Source: an uncultured Pelagibacteraceae bacterium (lineage in GTDB: Bacteria; Pseudomonadota; Alphaproteobacteria; Pelagibacterales; Pelagibacteraceae). Taken from it: a stretch of DNA of 64,000 nucleotides. The translations under genes were made by a program, and so were the position numbers. Below, one piece after another: positions 8,107 through 16,740 of this stretch. Under the pieces are notes generated by a model, which was not told the DNA's origin, searched no databases, and saw nothing but the letters and a program-made list of their open reading frames with translations. Each line of letters begins with the position of its first letter. Position 1 is the first letter of the stretch. The stretch is from the NCBI GenBank assembly GCA_902611265.1, contig CACLYY010000002.1, positions 62,001 through 126,000 on the forward strand, in the 5' to 3' direction.

Positions 8107-9282
8107 ATGTCAGCAATTTATAAAATTATAGATAAAAAAAAATTAGATATAGTTAAGAGACCAATTTCTAAAGCACATGGACTTCCTAACGAATGTTATA
8201 CAAGTAAAGATTATACTTTAATAGAAAGAGAGAAAATATTTGAAAATAAATGGACCGTAATAGGAGTAGCAAGTTCTTTACCAAATGTCGGCGATGTAAA
8301 ACCATTTAACTTGTTAGGACTGCCATTATTTTTAGTAAGGAATAAAAAAAATCAGATAAAAGTTTTTCATAACGTCTGTAGTCATAGAGGAGTAAAGTTA
8401 GTAAACAAAAAAGGTAATATTAGAAATGTTATTAGATGTCCTTATCATTCATGGTCATACACATCAGATGGAAAACTAATTGCAACACCTCATATAGGTG
8501 GTATGAACCAACACAGTAGCCCGAAATTTAAAAAAGATAAAAACAATTTAAAAGAAATAAGATCATATGTTTGGTTAGATTTAATTTTTATTAATATCAG
8601 CAACAACGAAATTCCATTTGAAAAATATATTAAACCCTTAAGTGATAGGTGGGCAAAATTTTGGAAAATAAAAGATAGGAAATTAATTAATCATGCAAAT
8701 GATTTTGGTTATTTTAAATTAAATGCAAAATGTAATTGGAAATTTGCAATTGAAAATTATTGTGAAAGTTATCATTTGCCATGGGTTCATCCAGGTTTAA
8801 ATTCTTATTCAAAAATAGAAGATCACTATCATGTTCAAGGATTGCCAAACCGCTTTGCAGGCCAAGGCACAGTTGTATATAATCCAAAATTTAAAGGTAA
8901 GAAAAAATTCCCAAACTTTCCTAACTGGCCAAAAGAAAAAGAAAATATTGCAGAGTATGTAGCTTTGTTTCCCAATGTTATGCTAGGTATACACAAAGAT
9001 CATTTCTACGCATATTGGTTAGAACCTATTAGTCATAAAAAAACTTTAGAGCACATGGAAATATATTATGTAGGTGAAAAAGCCTCAAAATCAAAAGATT
9101 TTAAATCATTAAGAAAACAAAATCATAAATTGTGGGAAGATATTCAAAAAGAAGATGTAGGTATAATTCAAAGAATGCAATTAGGCCGCAACTCTCACGC
9201 ATATAATGGTGGAAATTTTTCTCCTGATATGGATAATCCAACCCATCAATTTCACAAATGGGTAGCAACTAACATTGTGTAG
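8107..9282 (+). CDS. Rieske non-heme iron oxygenase, glycine betaine/carnitine monooxygenase type
   Basis: The 391-residue protein has the alpha-subunit layout of ring-hydroxylating and quaternary-amine oxygenases. The Rieske [2Fe-2S] ligands are Cys91, His93, Cys111 and His114 (CSHRG and CPYHSW, C-x-H-x17-C-x2-H). The catalytic iron site is in NYCESYHLPWVHP with His223 and His228; a later Asp near residue 350 (KEDVGI) would be the third ligand. GbcA-type relatives demethylate glycine betaine to dimethylglycine plus formaldehyde, which would be a second way to feed the dehydrogenases. No ferredoxin-type reductase subunit is encoded next to it, which is unusual for a two-component system. Confidence 0.82.
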   Translation: MSAIYKIIDKKKLDIVKRPISKAHGLPNECYTSKDYTLIEREKIFENKWTVIGVASSLPNVGDVKPFNLLGLPLFLVRNKKNQIKVFHNVCSHRGVKLVNKKGNIRNVIRCPYHSWSYTSDGKLIATPHIGGMNQHSSPKFKKDKNNLKEIRSYVWLDLIFINISNNEIPFEKYIKPLSDRWAKFWKIKDRKLINHANDFGYFKLNAKCNWKFAIENYCESYHLPWVHPGLNSYSKIEDHYHVQGLPNRFAGQGTVVYNPKFKGKKKFPNFPNWPKEKENIAEYVALFPNVMLGIHKDHFYAYWLEPISHKKTLEHMEIYYVGEKASKSKDFKSLRKQNHKLWEDIQKEDVGIIQRMQLGRNSHAYNGGNFSPDMDNPTHQFHKWVATNIV

Positions 9283-9296
9283 AAAGTGCGGATTTT

Positions 9297-9737
9297 ATGT
9301 ATAGACCTTTGCCAGATGAATTAACAATTAAAAGTTCACCAATTGAAGGTTTGGGATTATTCGCAACCAAAGAAATTAAAGCTAATACTTTTATTGGTAT
9401 TACTCACATAAGAGATGAGCAGTTTGAAAATAAATATATAAGAACTCCATTAGGTGGTTTTTATAATCATTCCGATAACCCTACGGTTCAAAGAATGGTA
9501 TCAAATATTTTACCTACATTAAAATTTGGTGATTCAATTGATCCTACCGCAAAAGCAAAGAAGTTTAACGAAAATGATGATAATTTAGAAAACATGTATT
9601 ATAATTTAAGAGAGAAACCAGACGCAAAATATTTTTTTATGGTTTCAATAAAAGATTTGAAACCTGGAGATGAACTTTGTGCAAATTATAATTTATACAC
9701 CTATCCAAAAACAGGAGTTGGTGTTCAGATGTTATAG
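9297..9737 (+). CDS. SET-domain protein (putative protein lysine methyltransferase)
   Basis: A 146-residue protein consisting of little more than a SET domain. The first motif is SPIEGLGLFATKEI (residues about 14-27), the SAM-binding GGFYNHSDNPTV block lies at about 53-64, and the C-terminal LKPGDELCANYNLY motif at about 121-134. SET proteins methylate lysine side chains; bacterial examples are uncommon and targets are mostly unknown. It sits between the Rieske oxygenase and the DddP-like gene with gaps of 14 and 2 nt, so it is co-transcribed with them. It might modify one of these enzymes, but nothing in the sequence shows the target. Confidence 0.8.
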   Translation: MYRPLPDELTIKSSPIEGLGLFATKEIKANTFIGITHIRDEQFENKYIRTPLGGFYNHSDNPTVQRMVSNILPTLKFGDSIDPTAKAKKFNENDDNLENMYYNLREKPDAKYFFMVSIKDLKPGDELCANYNLYTYPKTGVGVQML

Positions 9738-9739
9738 GG

Positions 9740-10975
9740 ATGAAGTTTAACAGAAAAATTCTTTCAGAAAACCAACCAATTAAGAAATACATTTCAAAAA
9801 AAAGATTAAGAGAAGATGAAATAGACTTTGACAAACTTAGATCTTATAGACTTGACAGAGTAAGAAATGAATTAAAGAAAAATAATATTGAGGCATGTAT
9901 TTTATTTGATCCAGTAAATGTAAGGTATGCATTAGACACTGTAAATATGAGTGTTTATAATATGCATAATCTTACAAGATATTGTTTTATCCCTGTTGAT
10001 GGTCCAACAATATTATATGAATATTTTAATTGTGAAATATTATCCAAAGGTCTTGATTTAATAGATGAAATAAGACCAGCAATTACTTGGGATTATTTTA
10101 GCAACGGTGACCAATCAGAATTGCAACTTAAAAAATGGGTCAATGAAGTTAATGATTTATCTAACTCATATTTTAAAAGCAAAAAAATTGCAATTGATGT
10201 AATTAATGGTCCAGCCGTAAATGAACTTAATAAAAAAGGAATTCAAGTTTTAGAAGCGAAAAAAATACTTGAACAGGCTAGAGTTATTAAATCATCTGAA
10301 GAAATTAAATGCATGCGAGCAGCTTTAGATGTTGCAGATATTGGAATAATTAAAATGAGAGATTACTTGAAATCAGGAATTACCGAAGATGAGTTATGGT
10401 CAATTTTACATAAAACAAACATTGAAAATGGTGGAGAGTGGATAGAATGTAGAATATTATCTTCAGGATCTAGAACTAATCCTTGGATGCAAGAAAGTAG
10501 TAATAAAATTATTCAAGATGGTGAGATCGTATCGTTTGATACGGATATGGTTGGCCCTTATGGATATTGTGCAGATATTTCTAGAGCTTTTGTTTGCGGA
10601 AATAAATTTAACGAAAATCAAAAAAAAATTTATTTAACAGCAGTTGAGCAAATTGAATATAATTCAAGATTAATTAAAGATGGAGTATCGTTTAAAGAAT
10701 TTACTGAAAAGGCATGGATACTTCCTGAAAAATATTACGGAAATAGATATTCGGTTATGCTTCATGGAATAGGTTTATGTGATGAGTGGCCAGCAATTAG
10801 ATATCCGACTGATGGTGGAGAAAGAAGTGGAACATTTCAAAAAAATATGACAATTACTCTAGAAAGTTATATTGGAGAAGTTGGAGGTCATGAGGGAGTC
10901 AAATTAGAGCAACAATATTTGGTTGGCGAAAATGGATTAGAATTAATATCTCATCATCCTTTAGAACAAATTTAA
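9740..10975 (+). CDS. M24-fold metalloenzyme resembling DMSP lyase DddP
   Basis: A 411-residue pita-bread-fold protein. All metal ligands are present: Asp267 and Asp269 (SFDTDM), Asp279 (CADISR), His342 (LHGIGL), Glu375 (TLESYI) and Glu390 (VKLEQQ). More tellingly, the block HGIGLCDEWP keeps an Asp (348) six residues after the His, the place of the catalytic Asp in the DMSP lyase DddP, and SGSRTNPW and FDPVNVRYALD also match that family as I recall it rather than ordinary Xaa-Pro peptidases. DddP cleaves DMSP to DMS and acrylate. An acuI-like acrylyl-CoA reductase lies 10.6 kb downstream. The alternative is an M24 amidohydrolase acting on a betaine derivative. Confidence 0.7.
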   Translation: MKFNRKILSENQPIKKYISKKRLREDEIDFDKLRSYRLDRVRNELKKNNIEACILFDPVNVRYALDTVNMSVYNMHNLTRYCFIPVDGPTILYEYFNCEILSKGLDLIDEIRPAITWDYFSNGDQSELQLKKWVNEVNDLSNSYFKSKKIAIDVINGPAVNELNKKGIQVLEAKKILEQARVIKSSEEIKCMRAALDVADIGIIKMRDYLKSGITEDELWSILHKTNIENGGEWIECRILSSGSRTNPWMQESSNKIIQDGEIVSFDTDMVGPYGYCADISRAFVCGNKFNENQKKIYLTAVEQIEYNSRLIKDGVSFKEFTEKAWILPEKYYGNRYSVMLHGIGLCDEWPAIRYPTDGGERSGTFQKNMTITLESYIGEVGGHEGVKLEQQYLVGENGLELISHHPLEQI

Positions 10976-11382
10976 TGAAAATAATTTTAATTATGGGTTT
11001 GCCTGGGGCTGGCAAAACAACTTTGGCAGAAGAACTTGCTCCAAAGCTTAATGCTAAAAGATTAAATGCTGACGAAGTTAGAAAACAAGCAAATGATTGG
11101 GATTTTTCTGAAGAGGGTAGAAAGAGACAAGCTAAAAGAATGGCAGACTTTGCTTTAAAGCTGAAAAATCATGGAAATTATGTTGTCGCAGATTTTATTT
11201 GCCCAACACCAGAAGCTAGAAGTTTATTCCCTGCAGATTATGTTATTTGGGTAGACACTATTAGAGAAGGAAGGTTTGACGATACTAATCAAATGTTTGT
11301 TAAACCTGAAAAATATGATTTTCATGTAACTACTCAAGATGCTAAGGTTTGGGCAGATAAAATAATTAAGGAGATATCATAA
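10975..11382 (+). CDS. Small P-loop kinase, adenylylsulfate-kinase-like
   Basis: A 135-residue kinase with the Walker A motif GLPGAGKTT at residues 8-16. The segments LNADEVRKQ and WDFSEEGRKRQAKRMADFA resemble the substrate-binding region of APS kinase (CysC), and the middle strand VVADFICPTPEARSLF takes the place of the CysC FISPY region. It is shorter than CysC (about 180-200 residues). It overlaps both neighbours by 1 nt and is paired with an HxGH nucleotidyltransferase, which mimics in miniature the ATP-sulfurylase/APS-kinase pair. The true substrate is unknown; it could be a sulfur compound, a nucleoside or a small alcohol. Confidence 0.72.
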   Translation: MKIILIMGLPGAGKTTLAEELAPKLNAKRLNADEVRKQANDWDFSEEGRKRQAKRMADFALKLKNHGNYVVADFICPTPEARSLFPADYVIWVDTIREGRFDDTNQMFVKPEKYDFHVTTQDAKVWADKIIKEIS

Positions 11383-11756
11383 TGAGTTATGAATGGGATA
11401 ATAAAAAACCAACAGCACAAATGCTTGGAAGATGGCAGCCATTTCATGAGGGTCACTATGCTTTATTTAAAGAGATCATCAAAAAAACTGGTCAAGTTTG
11501 TATTCAAATAAGAGACGTTCAAGGAGTTGATGACAATCCATTTGACTTTGAAACAGTAAAAAAAAATATTGAAAATAAATTAAATCCTGAATTTGAAGGA
11601 AGATTTAAAATAATGATGGTGCCAAATATTACAAATATTTGTTACGGGAGAGGAGTTGGTTACAAAATTGAGGAGATAGTTTTATCTGAAGAAATACAAA
11701 AAATTTCTGCTACAAAAATAAGAGCTAAAATGCGTGAAGATGGTGAGTTAAAATAA
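11382..11756 (+). CDS. Small HxGH nucleotidyltransferase, NMN-adenylyltransferase-like
   Basis: A 124-residue single-domain protein of the nucleotidyltransferase superfamily. The ATP-binding motif is GRWQPFHEGH (residues about 17-26) and the C-terminal ISATKIRAKM is the expected ISxTxxR motif. The N-terminal motif is closest to NMN-type adenylyltransferases, but the protein is short and lacks extra domains. It starts inside the kinase stop codon (1-nt overlap), so the two should be made together. Together they could activate a small molecule by adenylylation and phosphorylation. Function unassigned; the fold is secure, the chemistry is not. Confidence 0.7.
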   Translation: MSYEWDNKKPTAQMLGRWQPFHEGHYALFKEIIKKTGQVCIQIRDVQGVDDNPFDFETVKKNIENKLNPEFEGRFKIMMVPNITNICYGRGVGYKIEEIVLSEEIQKISATKIRAKMREDGELK

Positions 11757-11763
11757 CTTCAAT

Positions 11764-12537
11764 ATGAATGTAAAAACAAAAAAATTAGGAAACGGAATTA
11801 CAAATGTAATAATTAATGATCCTAAAACTTATAATTCACTGTCATTCAAAACTTTAAGAGATCTTTTGAATACTTTTATTAGATTAGATAAGGATGATAA
11901 TACAAGAGTAATAATATTAGAGGGATCAGGTAAAGGATTTAGCGCTGGTCATAATCTTAAAGAGGTTGGTGGTATTAAAAATAGGTCAAATCACTTAAAA
12001 TTATTTAATCTCTGCTCAAAATTAATGATGAAAATTGTTGAAGGAAAGAAACCTGTTATTGCAAAAGTGCATGGTGCAGCTTATGCAGCTGGATGTCAGT
12101 TAGCTGCAAGTTGTGATCTAGCTTACAGTACAGCAAATGCCACCTTTGCAACACCAGGAGTAAATATTGGACTTTTCTGCAGTACTCCGATGGTTGCTGT
12201 AAGTAGAAAAGTAACTCGTAAAATTATGATGAAGATGCTTCTGACTGGAGATCCTATAAATGCAAAATACGCTAAGGAAATTGGTTTGATTAATGATTGT
12301 TTCTCAAACAAAAAACTAAATGCAGAAGTTTTAAAAATTGCAAAAAAAATTTCTTCAAAATCAAATTTAACAATTAAAATTGGAAAACAAGCTTTTTATA
12401 AACAATTAGAGATGCCACTAGGAGATGCTTATAAGTTTACAAGTAAAATGATGACTGCAAATATGGCTTCACAAGATGCAAAAGAGGGAATATCGGCTTT
12501 TTTACAAAAAAGAAAACCTAGTTGGAAAAATAAATAA
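11764..12537 (+). CDS. Enoyl-CoA hydratase/isomerase family protein (ECHDC3-like)
   Basis: A 257-residue crotonase-fold protein. The oxyanion-hole segments are GKGFSAGHNLKE (about residue 59-70) and KVHGAAYAAGCQLAASCD (about 101-118). The next helix, FATPGVNIGLFCSTPMVA, matches ECHDC3-type members, in which the classic catalytic Glu pair is not clearly kept. Substrates of this subgroup are poorly known. In this operon it could act on a short acyl-CoA such as acrylyl- or 3-hydroxypropionyl-CoA from osmolyte breakdown, but that is only a contextual idea. It begins 7 nt after the nucleotidyltransferase gene. Confidence 0.8.
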   Translation: MNVKTKKLGNGITNVIINDPKTYNSLSFKTLRDLLNTFIRLDKDDNTRVIILEGSGKGFSAGHNLKEVGGIKNRSNHLKLFNLCSKLMMKIVEGKKPVIAKVHGAAYAAGCQLAASCDLAYSTANATFATPGVNIGLFCSTPMVAVSRKVTRKIMMKMLLTGDPINAKYAKEIGLINDCFSNKKLNAEVLKIAKKISSKSNLTIKIGKQAFYKQLEMPLGDAYKFTSKMMTANMASQDAKEGISAFLQKRKPSWKNK

Positions 12538-12558
12538 TAGCTATTAAGAAATAAAATA

Positions 12559-13026
12559 ATGAACGATAATGAAATTAAATCTATTTTAAGAAAATCAAAA
12601 ACAATAGCTATGATTGGAGTGAGCTCTGAAAAAAAAGGAGAGGATAGAAAAAATCTTAAGAGAAAACCAGCAAATGTTGTTATGAAATATATGCAAAATT
12701 TTGGTTATAAAGTTATTCCTATTAACCCTTTTGCAGTTGGTGAGATTGTAAATGGGGAACAAATGATCGAAAGTTTAGATAAGATAAAGGAAGAAATAGA
12801 TATAGTTGATGTTTTTAGACCCTCAAAAGAGGCTGAAGGAATTGCAAAAGAAGCAATTAAAAAAGGAACAAAAGTTTTATGGTTACAATACGGAATTCAC
12901 AGTGATGAGGCAAAATTTTTAGCAGATAAAGAGAATATCCAATTTATTTCCAATAGATGTATTAAACAGGAGTATCAAAAACTTTTTCAAAAATCTAATC
13001 CAGTTTTTCCTGTGCTTAAAGATTAA
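12559..13026 (+). CDS. CoA-binding domain protein (YccU family)
   Basis: A 155-residue Rossmann-type CoA-binding protein. Seen are the N-terminal strand and glycine turn IAMIGVSSEKKGEDR, the KVIPINPFAVGE strand, VDVFRPSKEAEGIA and VLWLQYGIHSDEA, all typical of the YccU/YneT family related to the CoA-ligase domain of succinyl-CoA synthetase. Family members bind CoA but have no firm enzymatic role. It lies 21 nt after the enoyl-CoA hydratase-like gene and overlaps the next gene by 1 nt, consistent with acyl-CoA chemistry in this operon. Confidence 0.8.
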   Translation: MNDNEIKSILRKSKTIAMIGVSSEKKGEDRKNLKRKPANVVMKYMQNFGYKVIPINPFAVGEIVNGEQMIESLDKIKEEIDIVDVFRPSKEAEGIAKEAIKKGTKVLWLQYGIHSDEAKFLADKENIQFISNRCIKQEYQKLFQKSNPVFPVLKD

Positions 13027-13595
13027 TGAAAAAAGTATTTTTGGTATATGGGCATTACAACGATAAATCTTTTAATTCTGCTATAAAAGATAATTTCATA
13101 AAATCTGCTAGGGAAAATGGTCATTTAGTTGAATGTGTAGATTTATATAAAGAAAAATTTGATCCAGTATATGCTGGTGAAAATGCTGATGATATTGTTT
13201 TAGATCACAGAAGAAAAATTGATGATTCTGATTTAATTGTACTAGTTGCTCCTATATGGAATTATAGAATGCCTGCTATTGTAGAAGGTTGGATCGATAA
13301 GGTTTTAGCGCCACCCTGGGCTTTTTCATTTAAGAAACTTTTCGGCAATTATGGATATGCTGTTGGTAAACTAAAAAGCAAAAAAGCTTTGATTTTTTGT
13401 ACATATGGTTCACCCAGATTCTCAATTTCAGATTTTTTTTTAAATTTACCCCTTAGAAGAATTAAAAAAGGTATTTTTAATAAGTGTGGTATTTATGACA
13501 TTACCTATAAACGATATTTTGCTGTACCATTTGTATCGAATGAAAAAAGAATTGAGTTTTTGGAAGATGTTAAAAATACAGCCAGACATTTATAG
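13026..13595 (+). CDS. Flavodoxin-fold NAD(P)H dehydrogenase (quinone)-like protein
   Basis: A 189-residue protein of the MdaB/KefF/NQO-like flavodoxin fold. The N-terminal strand KKVFLVYGHYNDKSFN, the DLIVLVAPIWNYRMPAIVEGWIDKV block at about 68-91 and the LIFCTYGS strand are diagnostic for FMN/FAD quinone reductases of this group. These soluble enzymes transfer two electrons from NAD(P)H to quinones or similar acceptors. The start ATG overlaps the stop of the CoA-binding gene, and its 3' end overlaps the next gene by 29 nt. The physiological acceptor is not visible. Confidence 0.75.
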   Translation: MKKVFLVYGHYNDKSFNSAIKDNFIKSARENGHLVECVDLYKEKFDPVYAGENADDIVLDHRRKIDDSDLIVLVAPIWNYRMPAIVEGWIDKVLAPPWAFSFKKLFGNYGYAVGKLKSKKALIFCTYGSPRFSISDFFLNLPLRRIKKGIFNKCGIYDITYKRYFAVPFVSNEKRIEFLEDVKNTARHL

Positions 13596-14049
13596 AATTT
13601 TTTTTGTATTTATATTTTTAATTTTTTCTACAAATGAATTAAAAGCTGAAATAAAAAAACCAAATCCAGATATTAAACCTAGAGAGGTAATTGAAATTCA
13701 ACTTAATGCTTTGATGAAAAATGATACTCCTAGTAAAGATCATGGGATAATTCAAACATGGTTTTTTGCACACCCAAACAATCAGAGAGTAACAGGACCT
13801 ATTGAGAGATTTAAAAATATGATCAAAACAGATTCCTACTCAATGCTTTTAAATCACGAGAACTATGAAATTGTAGAGGTATATAAATCAAAGGGCGTAT
13901 CGACTTTTGAAGTGACAATTATGGACAAAGACAAAAAGTATTATAAATTTAAATGGCAAGTTGAAAAATATGAGCTCGATGGATTTTTAAAAAATTGTTG
14001 GCTTACCACTGCTGTCTCTCAACCTATGCCGATGGGTTCATCTATCTAA
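13567..14049 (+). CDS. Secreted/periplasmic DUF4864-like protein
   Basis: I choose the ATG at 13567, not upstream codons, because it gives a proper signal peptide (MLKIQPDIYRIFFVFIFLIF, cleavage near LKA-E). The mature part of about 135 residues contains VIEIQLNALMKND, TWFFAHPNNQRVTGPIERF and a C-terminal WLTTAVSQ, the pattern of DUF4864 proteins, which are export-targeted and of unknown function. Its start lies 29 nt inside the flavodoxin-fold gene. It probably belongs to the same transcript, but no role can be assigned. Confidence 0.7.
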   Translation: MLKIQPDIYRIFFVFIFLIFSTNELKAEIKKPNPDIKPREVIEIQLNALMKNDTPSKDHGIIQTWFFAHPNNQRVTGPIERFKNMIKTDSYSMLLNHENYEIVEVYKSKGVSTFEVTIMDKDKKYYKFKWQVEKYELDGFLKNCWLTTAVSQPMPMGSSI

Positions 14050-14264
14050 TGAAAAAACCAAGTTTTCCAGTTAGAATTGCAATATTAATGGCTATTCTTT
14101 GCATCCCGCCAATTGGCGCGACCCAAATTGGATGGTACTATTTTGGACAAGAGATGGGGGTAAATTTTGGTATGGTTGCAGGCGTCATTAGTGTAATAAC
14201 CGCAGCTTATCTGATGTATCAAATGGGATGGAGAGATGACGATGATGACGATTATGACTATTAG
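14049..14264 (+). CDS. Small membrane protein with acidic tail
   Basis: A 71-residue protein starting at the ATG that overlaps the previous stop by 1 nt. Two hydrophobic helices (about 8-28 and 37-57) are followed by a tail of mostly aspartate (six Asp in a row, then YDY). The coupling by TAATG overlap makes it a real gene in my view. I do not recognise the family. The acidic tail might bind cations or a partner, but this is speculation. Confidence 0.6.
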   Translation: MKKPSFPVRIAILMAILCIPPIGATQIGWYYFGQEMGVNFGMVAGVISVITAAYLMYQMGWRDDDDDDYDY

Positions 14265-14304
14265 AATTATGTTTTGTTTATAAGAAAAATTAGGTAAAAA
14301 TCGC

Positions 14305-16740
14305 ATGATGAAATCAAAAGCAAAAGTCGTAGTAGTTGGTGGAGGCGTTGTTGGTGTCAGCGCACTTTATCATTTAGCAAAAAAAGGTTGGTCTGATGTT
14401 GCATTAGTTGAACGAAAAGAATTAACTTCAGGTTCCACATGGCATGCTGCGGGACTTCTTCCATTATTTAATATGAGTTATTCAGTAGGACAACTTCATA
14501 AGTACGCCGTCAATTTATATAAAAGTTTAGAAGAAGAAACTGGAAAGAATGTTGGATTTAGTGTTGTATCAAATATCAGATTAGCAAGCAATAAAGACAG
14601 GATGGATGAATACCATCAGTATGCGGGTGTTGCTAAAACAATCGGAGTAGATGTTAAATTTTTAACTCCAGAACAAGTTAAAGAAATTTGGCCATTATGT
14701 CATACAGATGATCTAGTTGGAGCAATACAACATCCTGAGGATGGCTACATTCAACCTGCGGATCTAACTCAAGCGTTAGCAACAGGGGCGAGAAATAGAG
14801 GAGCTGAGATATATAGAAACACAACAGTTTTAGCGATGAGACAAAATAAGGATGGTTGGATTGTTGAAACAGATAAAGGATCAATAGAATGCGAACATGT
14901 AATCTCTTGCTCTGGAAACTTTGCTAGACAGACTGGAAAAATGGTAGGTTTGGATATTCCGGTAATACCTGTTGAACATCAATATATTGTAACAGAGCCA
15001 CATCCAGAAATTCAAAAAAGAAAAAAAGATGGATTGCCCGAGATGGGAGTTTTGAGAGACAGTGATAGTAGGTGGTATATGAGAGAAGAGGCTGGTGGTT
15101 TAATATTAGGTCCCTATGAGGATGGAGCTCCAGCATGTTATGTTGATGGGCCTTCCAAAGAGTCTGAATACGAATTATTTCAAGAAGACTTAGATAGACT
15201 TGCGCCACATATTGAGGGTGCGATACATAGAGTTCCTGCTTTTGGAGAAGTAGGAGTTAAAAAAGTTTACAATGGTGCTATCTGTTATACACCTGATGGA
15301 AATCCTATTGTTGGACCAGCATGGGGTTTAAAAAATTTTTGGATAAATGAAGGTCACAGCTTTGGAATTACTGCTGCTGGTGGAGCAGGTTGGCAATTAG
15401 CAGAGTGGATTGTAGATGGAGAGCCAACAATAGATATGTTAGGTGTTGAGCCAAGAAGATATGGTGATTATTGCTCAAAATCTTATCTTAAAGAGAAAAA
15501 TGAAGAAGCTTACAGCCATGTATTTATTACTCACTTTCCAGATGAAGAAAGACCAGCTGCAAGACCATTAAGAACAGCTCCTTGTTATGACAGAATGAAA
15601 AATCTTGGTGCAGTTTTTGGTCAAAAGTTTGGATGGGAAAGACCTAATTTTTTTGCAACTGATGGGATGGAGCAAAAGGACGATTGGTCTTTTAGAAGAT
15701 CAAATTGGTTCAAAGCTATTGAGAAAGAGTGCAAGAATGTAAAGGAAAATGTTGGTCTACTAGATATGACAGCTTTTGCAAAATGTAGAATAAAAGGTCC
15801 TGGAGCCGAGGAATTTTTAGATAAATTGGTCGCAAACAAACTTCCAAAAAAAATAGGTAGAATTAATTTATGTCATGCATTGAATACTAAAGGTGGTGTT
15901 CATTCAGAATTTACAATAATGAGAGAATCAGAAAGTAGTTTTTATTTGGTTTCTGCGGGAGCGTTTCAAAGGTTAGATCATGACTGGATATTAGGTTGGA
16001 TGCCAAAAGATGGATCTGTTCAATTTGAAAATTTAACAAACAGCAAAGGTGTTCTAGTTGTATCAGGACCAAAAGCCAGAGAGTTAATGCAAAGAGTATC
16101 TAATGATGATTTTTCAAATGAAAATTTTAAATGGTTAAGTGCAAAACAAGTAGATGTAGGATTTGCCCCGGTAAATGCAATGAGAGTAAATTTTGTAGGA
16201 GAGTTAGGTTGGGAACTACATCATCCTATTGAATATCAAAACCATATTTTTGATAAGTTAATGGATGCAGGACAAGATTTAGGTTTAAAACCATATGGTA
16301 TAAGAGCTATGAATAGTTTAAGAGTTGAAAAATCTTATAAATTAGTTGGTACCGAATTATCCATTGAATATTCACCATATGAAAGTGGTTTAGATAGATT
16401 TGTCCATCCAAATAAAGGTAGTTTTATTGGTTTAGAAGCTTTGAATAAATGGAGAGAGAAAGGTTTTGATAACAAACTTGTTACTTTAGAAGTTCATGAA
16501 ACAAGTGATGCAGACGTGCTTGGAAATAACCCTATTTATGAAAACGGAAGTGTTGTCGGTAGAGCAACAGGAGGTGATTTTGGTTTTAGACTGGGAAAAT
16601 CTATCGCACTAGGAATGGTTAAGCCAGAGCTAGCTAATATTGGACAAAAACTAAAGATTGATATACTTGGTAAGATGCATGAGGCAACAATTTTAGAAGA
16701 GAGTCCTTATGATACAGAAAATAAATTATTAAGAGCATAA
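14305..16740 (+). CDS. Dimethylglycine/sarcosine dehydrogenase-like FAD-GcvT fusion (paralogue 2)
   Basis: An 811-residue FAD oxidoreductase-GcvT fusion. The FAD motif [16 protein letters not shown] is at residues about 10-25, and STWHAAGL places the covalent-FAD His at 47. The C-terminal folate domain (about 470-810) includes [15 protein letters not shown]. The gene runs directly into etfB (1-nt overlap), etfA and ETF-QO, which gives a complete route from N-methyl oxidation to ubiquinone. It therefore looks like the paralogue best tied to respiration, possibly sarcosine or dimethylglycine dehydrogenase. Two Met codons (14305 and 14308) could each start it. Confidence 0.88.
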   Translation: MMKSKAKVVVVGGGVVGVSALYHLAKKGWSDVALVERKELTSGSTWHAAGLLPLFNMSYSVGQLHKYAVNLYKSLEEETGKNVGFSVVSNIRLASNKDRMDEYHQYAGVAKTIGVDVKFLTPEQVKEIWPLCHTDDLVGAIQHPEDGYIQPADLTQALATGARNRGAEIYRNTTVLAMRQNKDGWIVETDKGSIECEHVISCSGNFARQTGKMVGLDIPVIPVEHQYIVTEPHPEIQKRKKDGLPEMGVLRDSDSRWYMREEAGGLILGPYEDGAPACYVDGPSKESEYELFQEDLDRLAPHIEGAIHRVPAFGEVGVKKVYNGAICYTPDGNPIVGPAWGLKNFWINEGHSFGITAAGGAGWQLAEWIVDGEPTIDMLGVEPRRYGDYCSKSYLKEKNEEAYSHVFITHFPDEERPAARPLRTAPCYDRMKNLGAVFGQKFGWERPNFFATDGMEQKDDWSFRRSNWFKAIEKECKNVKENVGLLDMTAFAKCRIKGPGAEEFLDKLVANKLPKKIGRINLCHALNTKGGVHSEFTIMRESESSFYLVSAGAFQRLDHDWILGWMPKDGSVQFENLTNSKGVLVVSGPKARELMQRVSNDDFSNENFKWLSAKQVDVGFAPVNAMRVNFVGELGWELHHPIEYQNHIFDKLMDAGQDLGLKPYGIRAMNSLRVEKSYKLVGTELSIEYSPYESGLDRFVHPNKGSFIGLEALNKWREKGFDNKLVTLEVHETSDADVLGNNPIYENGSVVGRATGGDFGFRLGKSIALGMVKPELANIGQKLKIDILGKMHEATILEESPYDTENKLLRA

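Noticed and set aside
9740-10975. Xaa-Pro aminopeptidase label for the M24 gene.
   Set aside because: The HGIGLCDEWP block and other segments match DddP better than prolidase or aminopeptidase P.
13486-13566. An upstream extension of the DUF4864-like gene.
   Set aside because: The extra 27 residues precede the signal peptide and would disrupt export; the internal ATG at 13567 is better.
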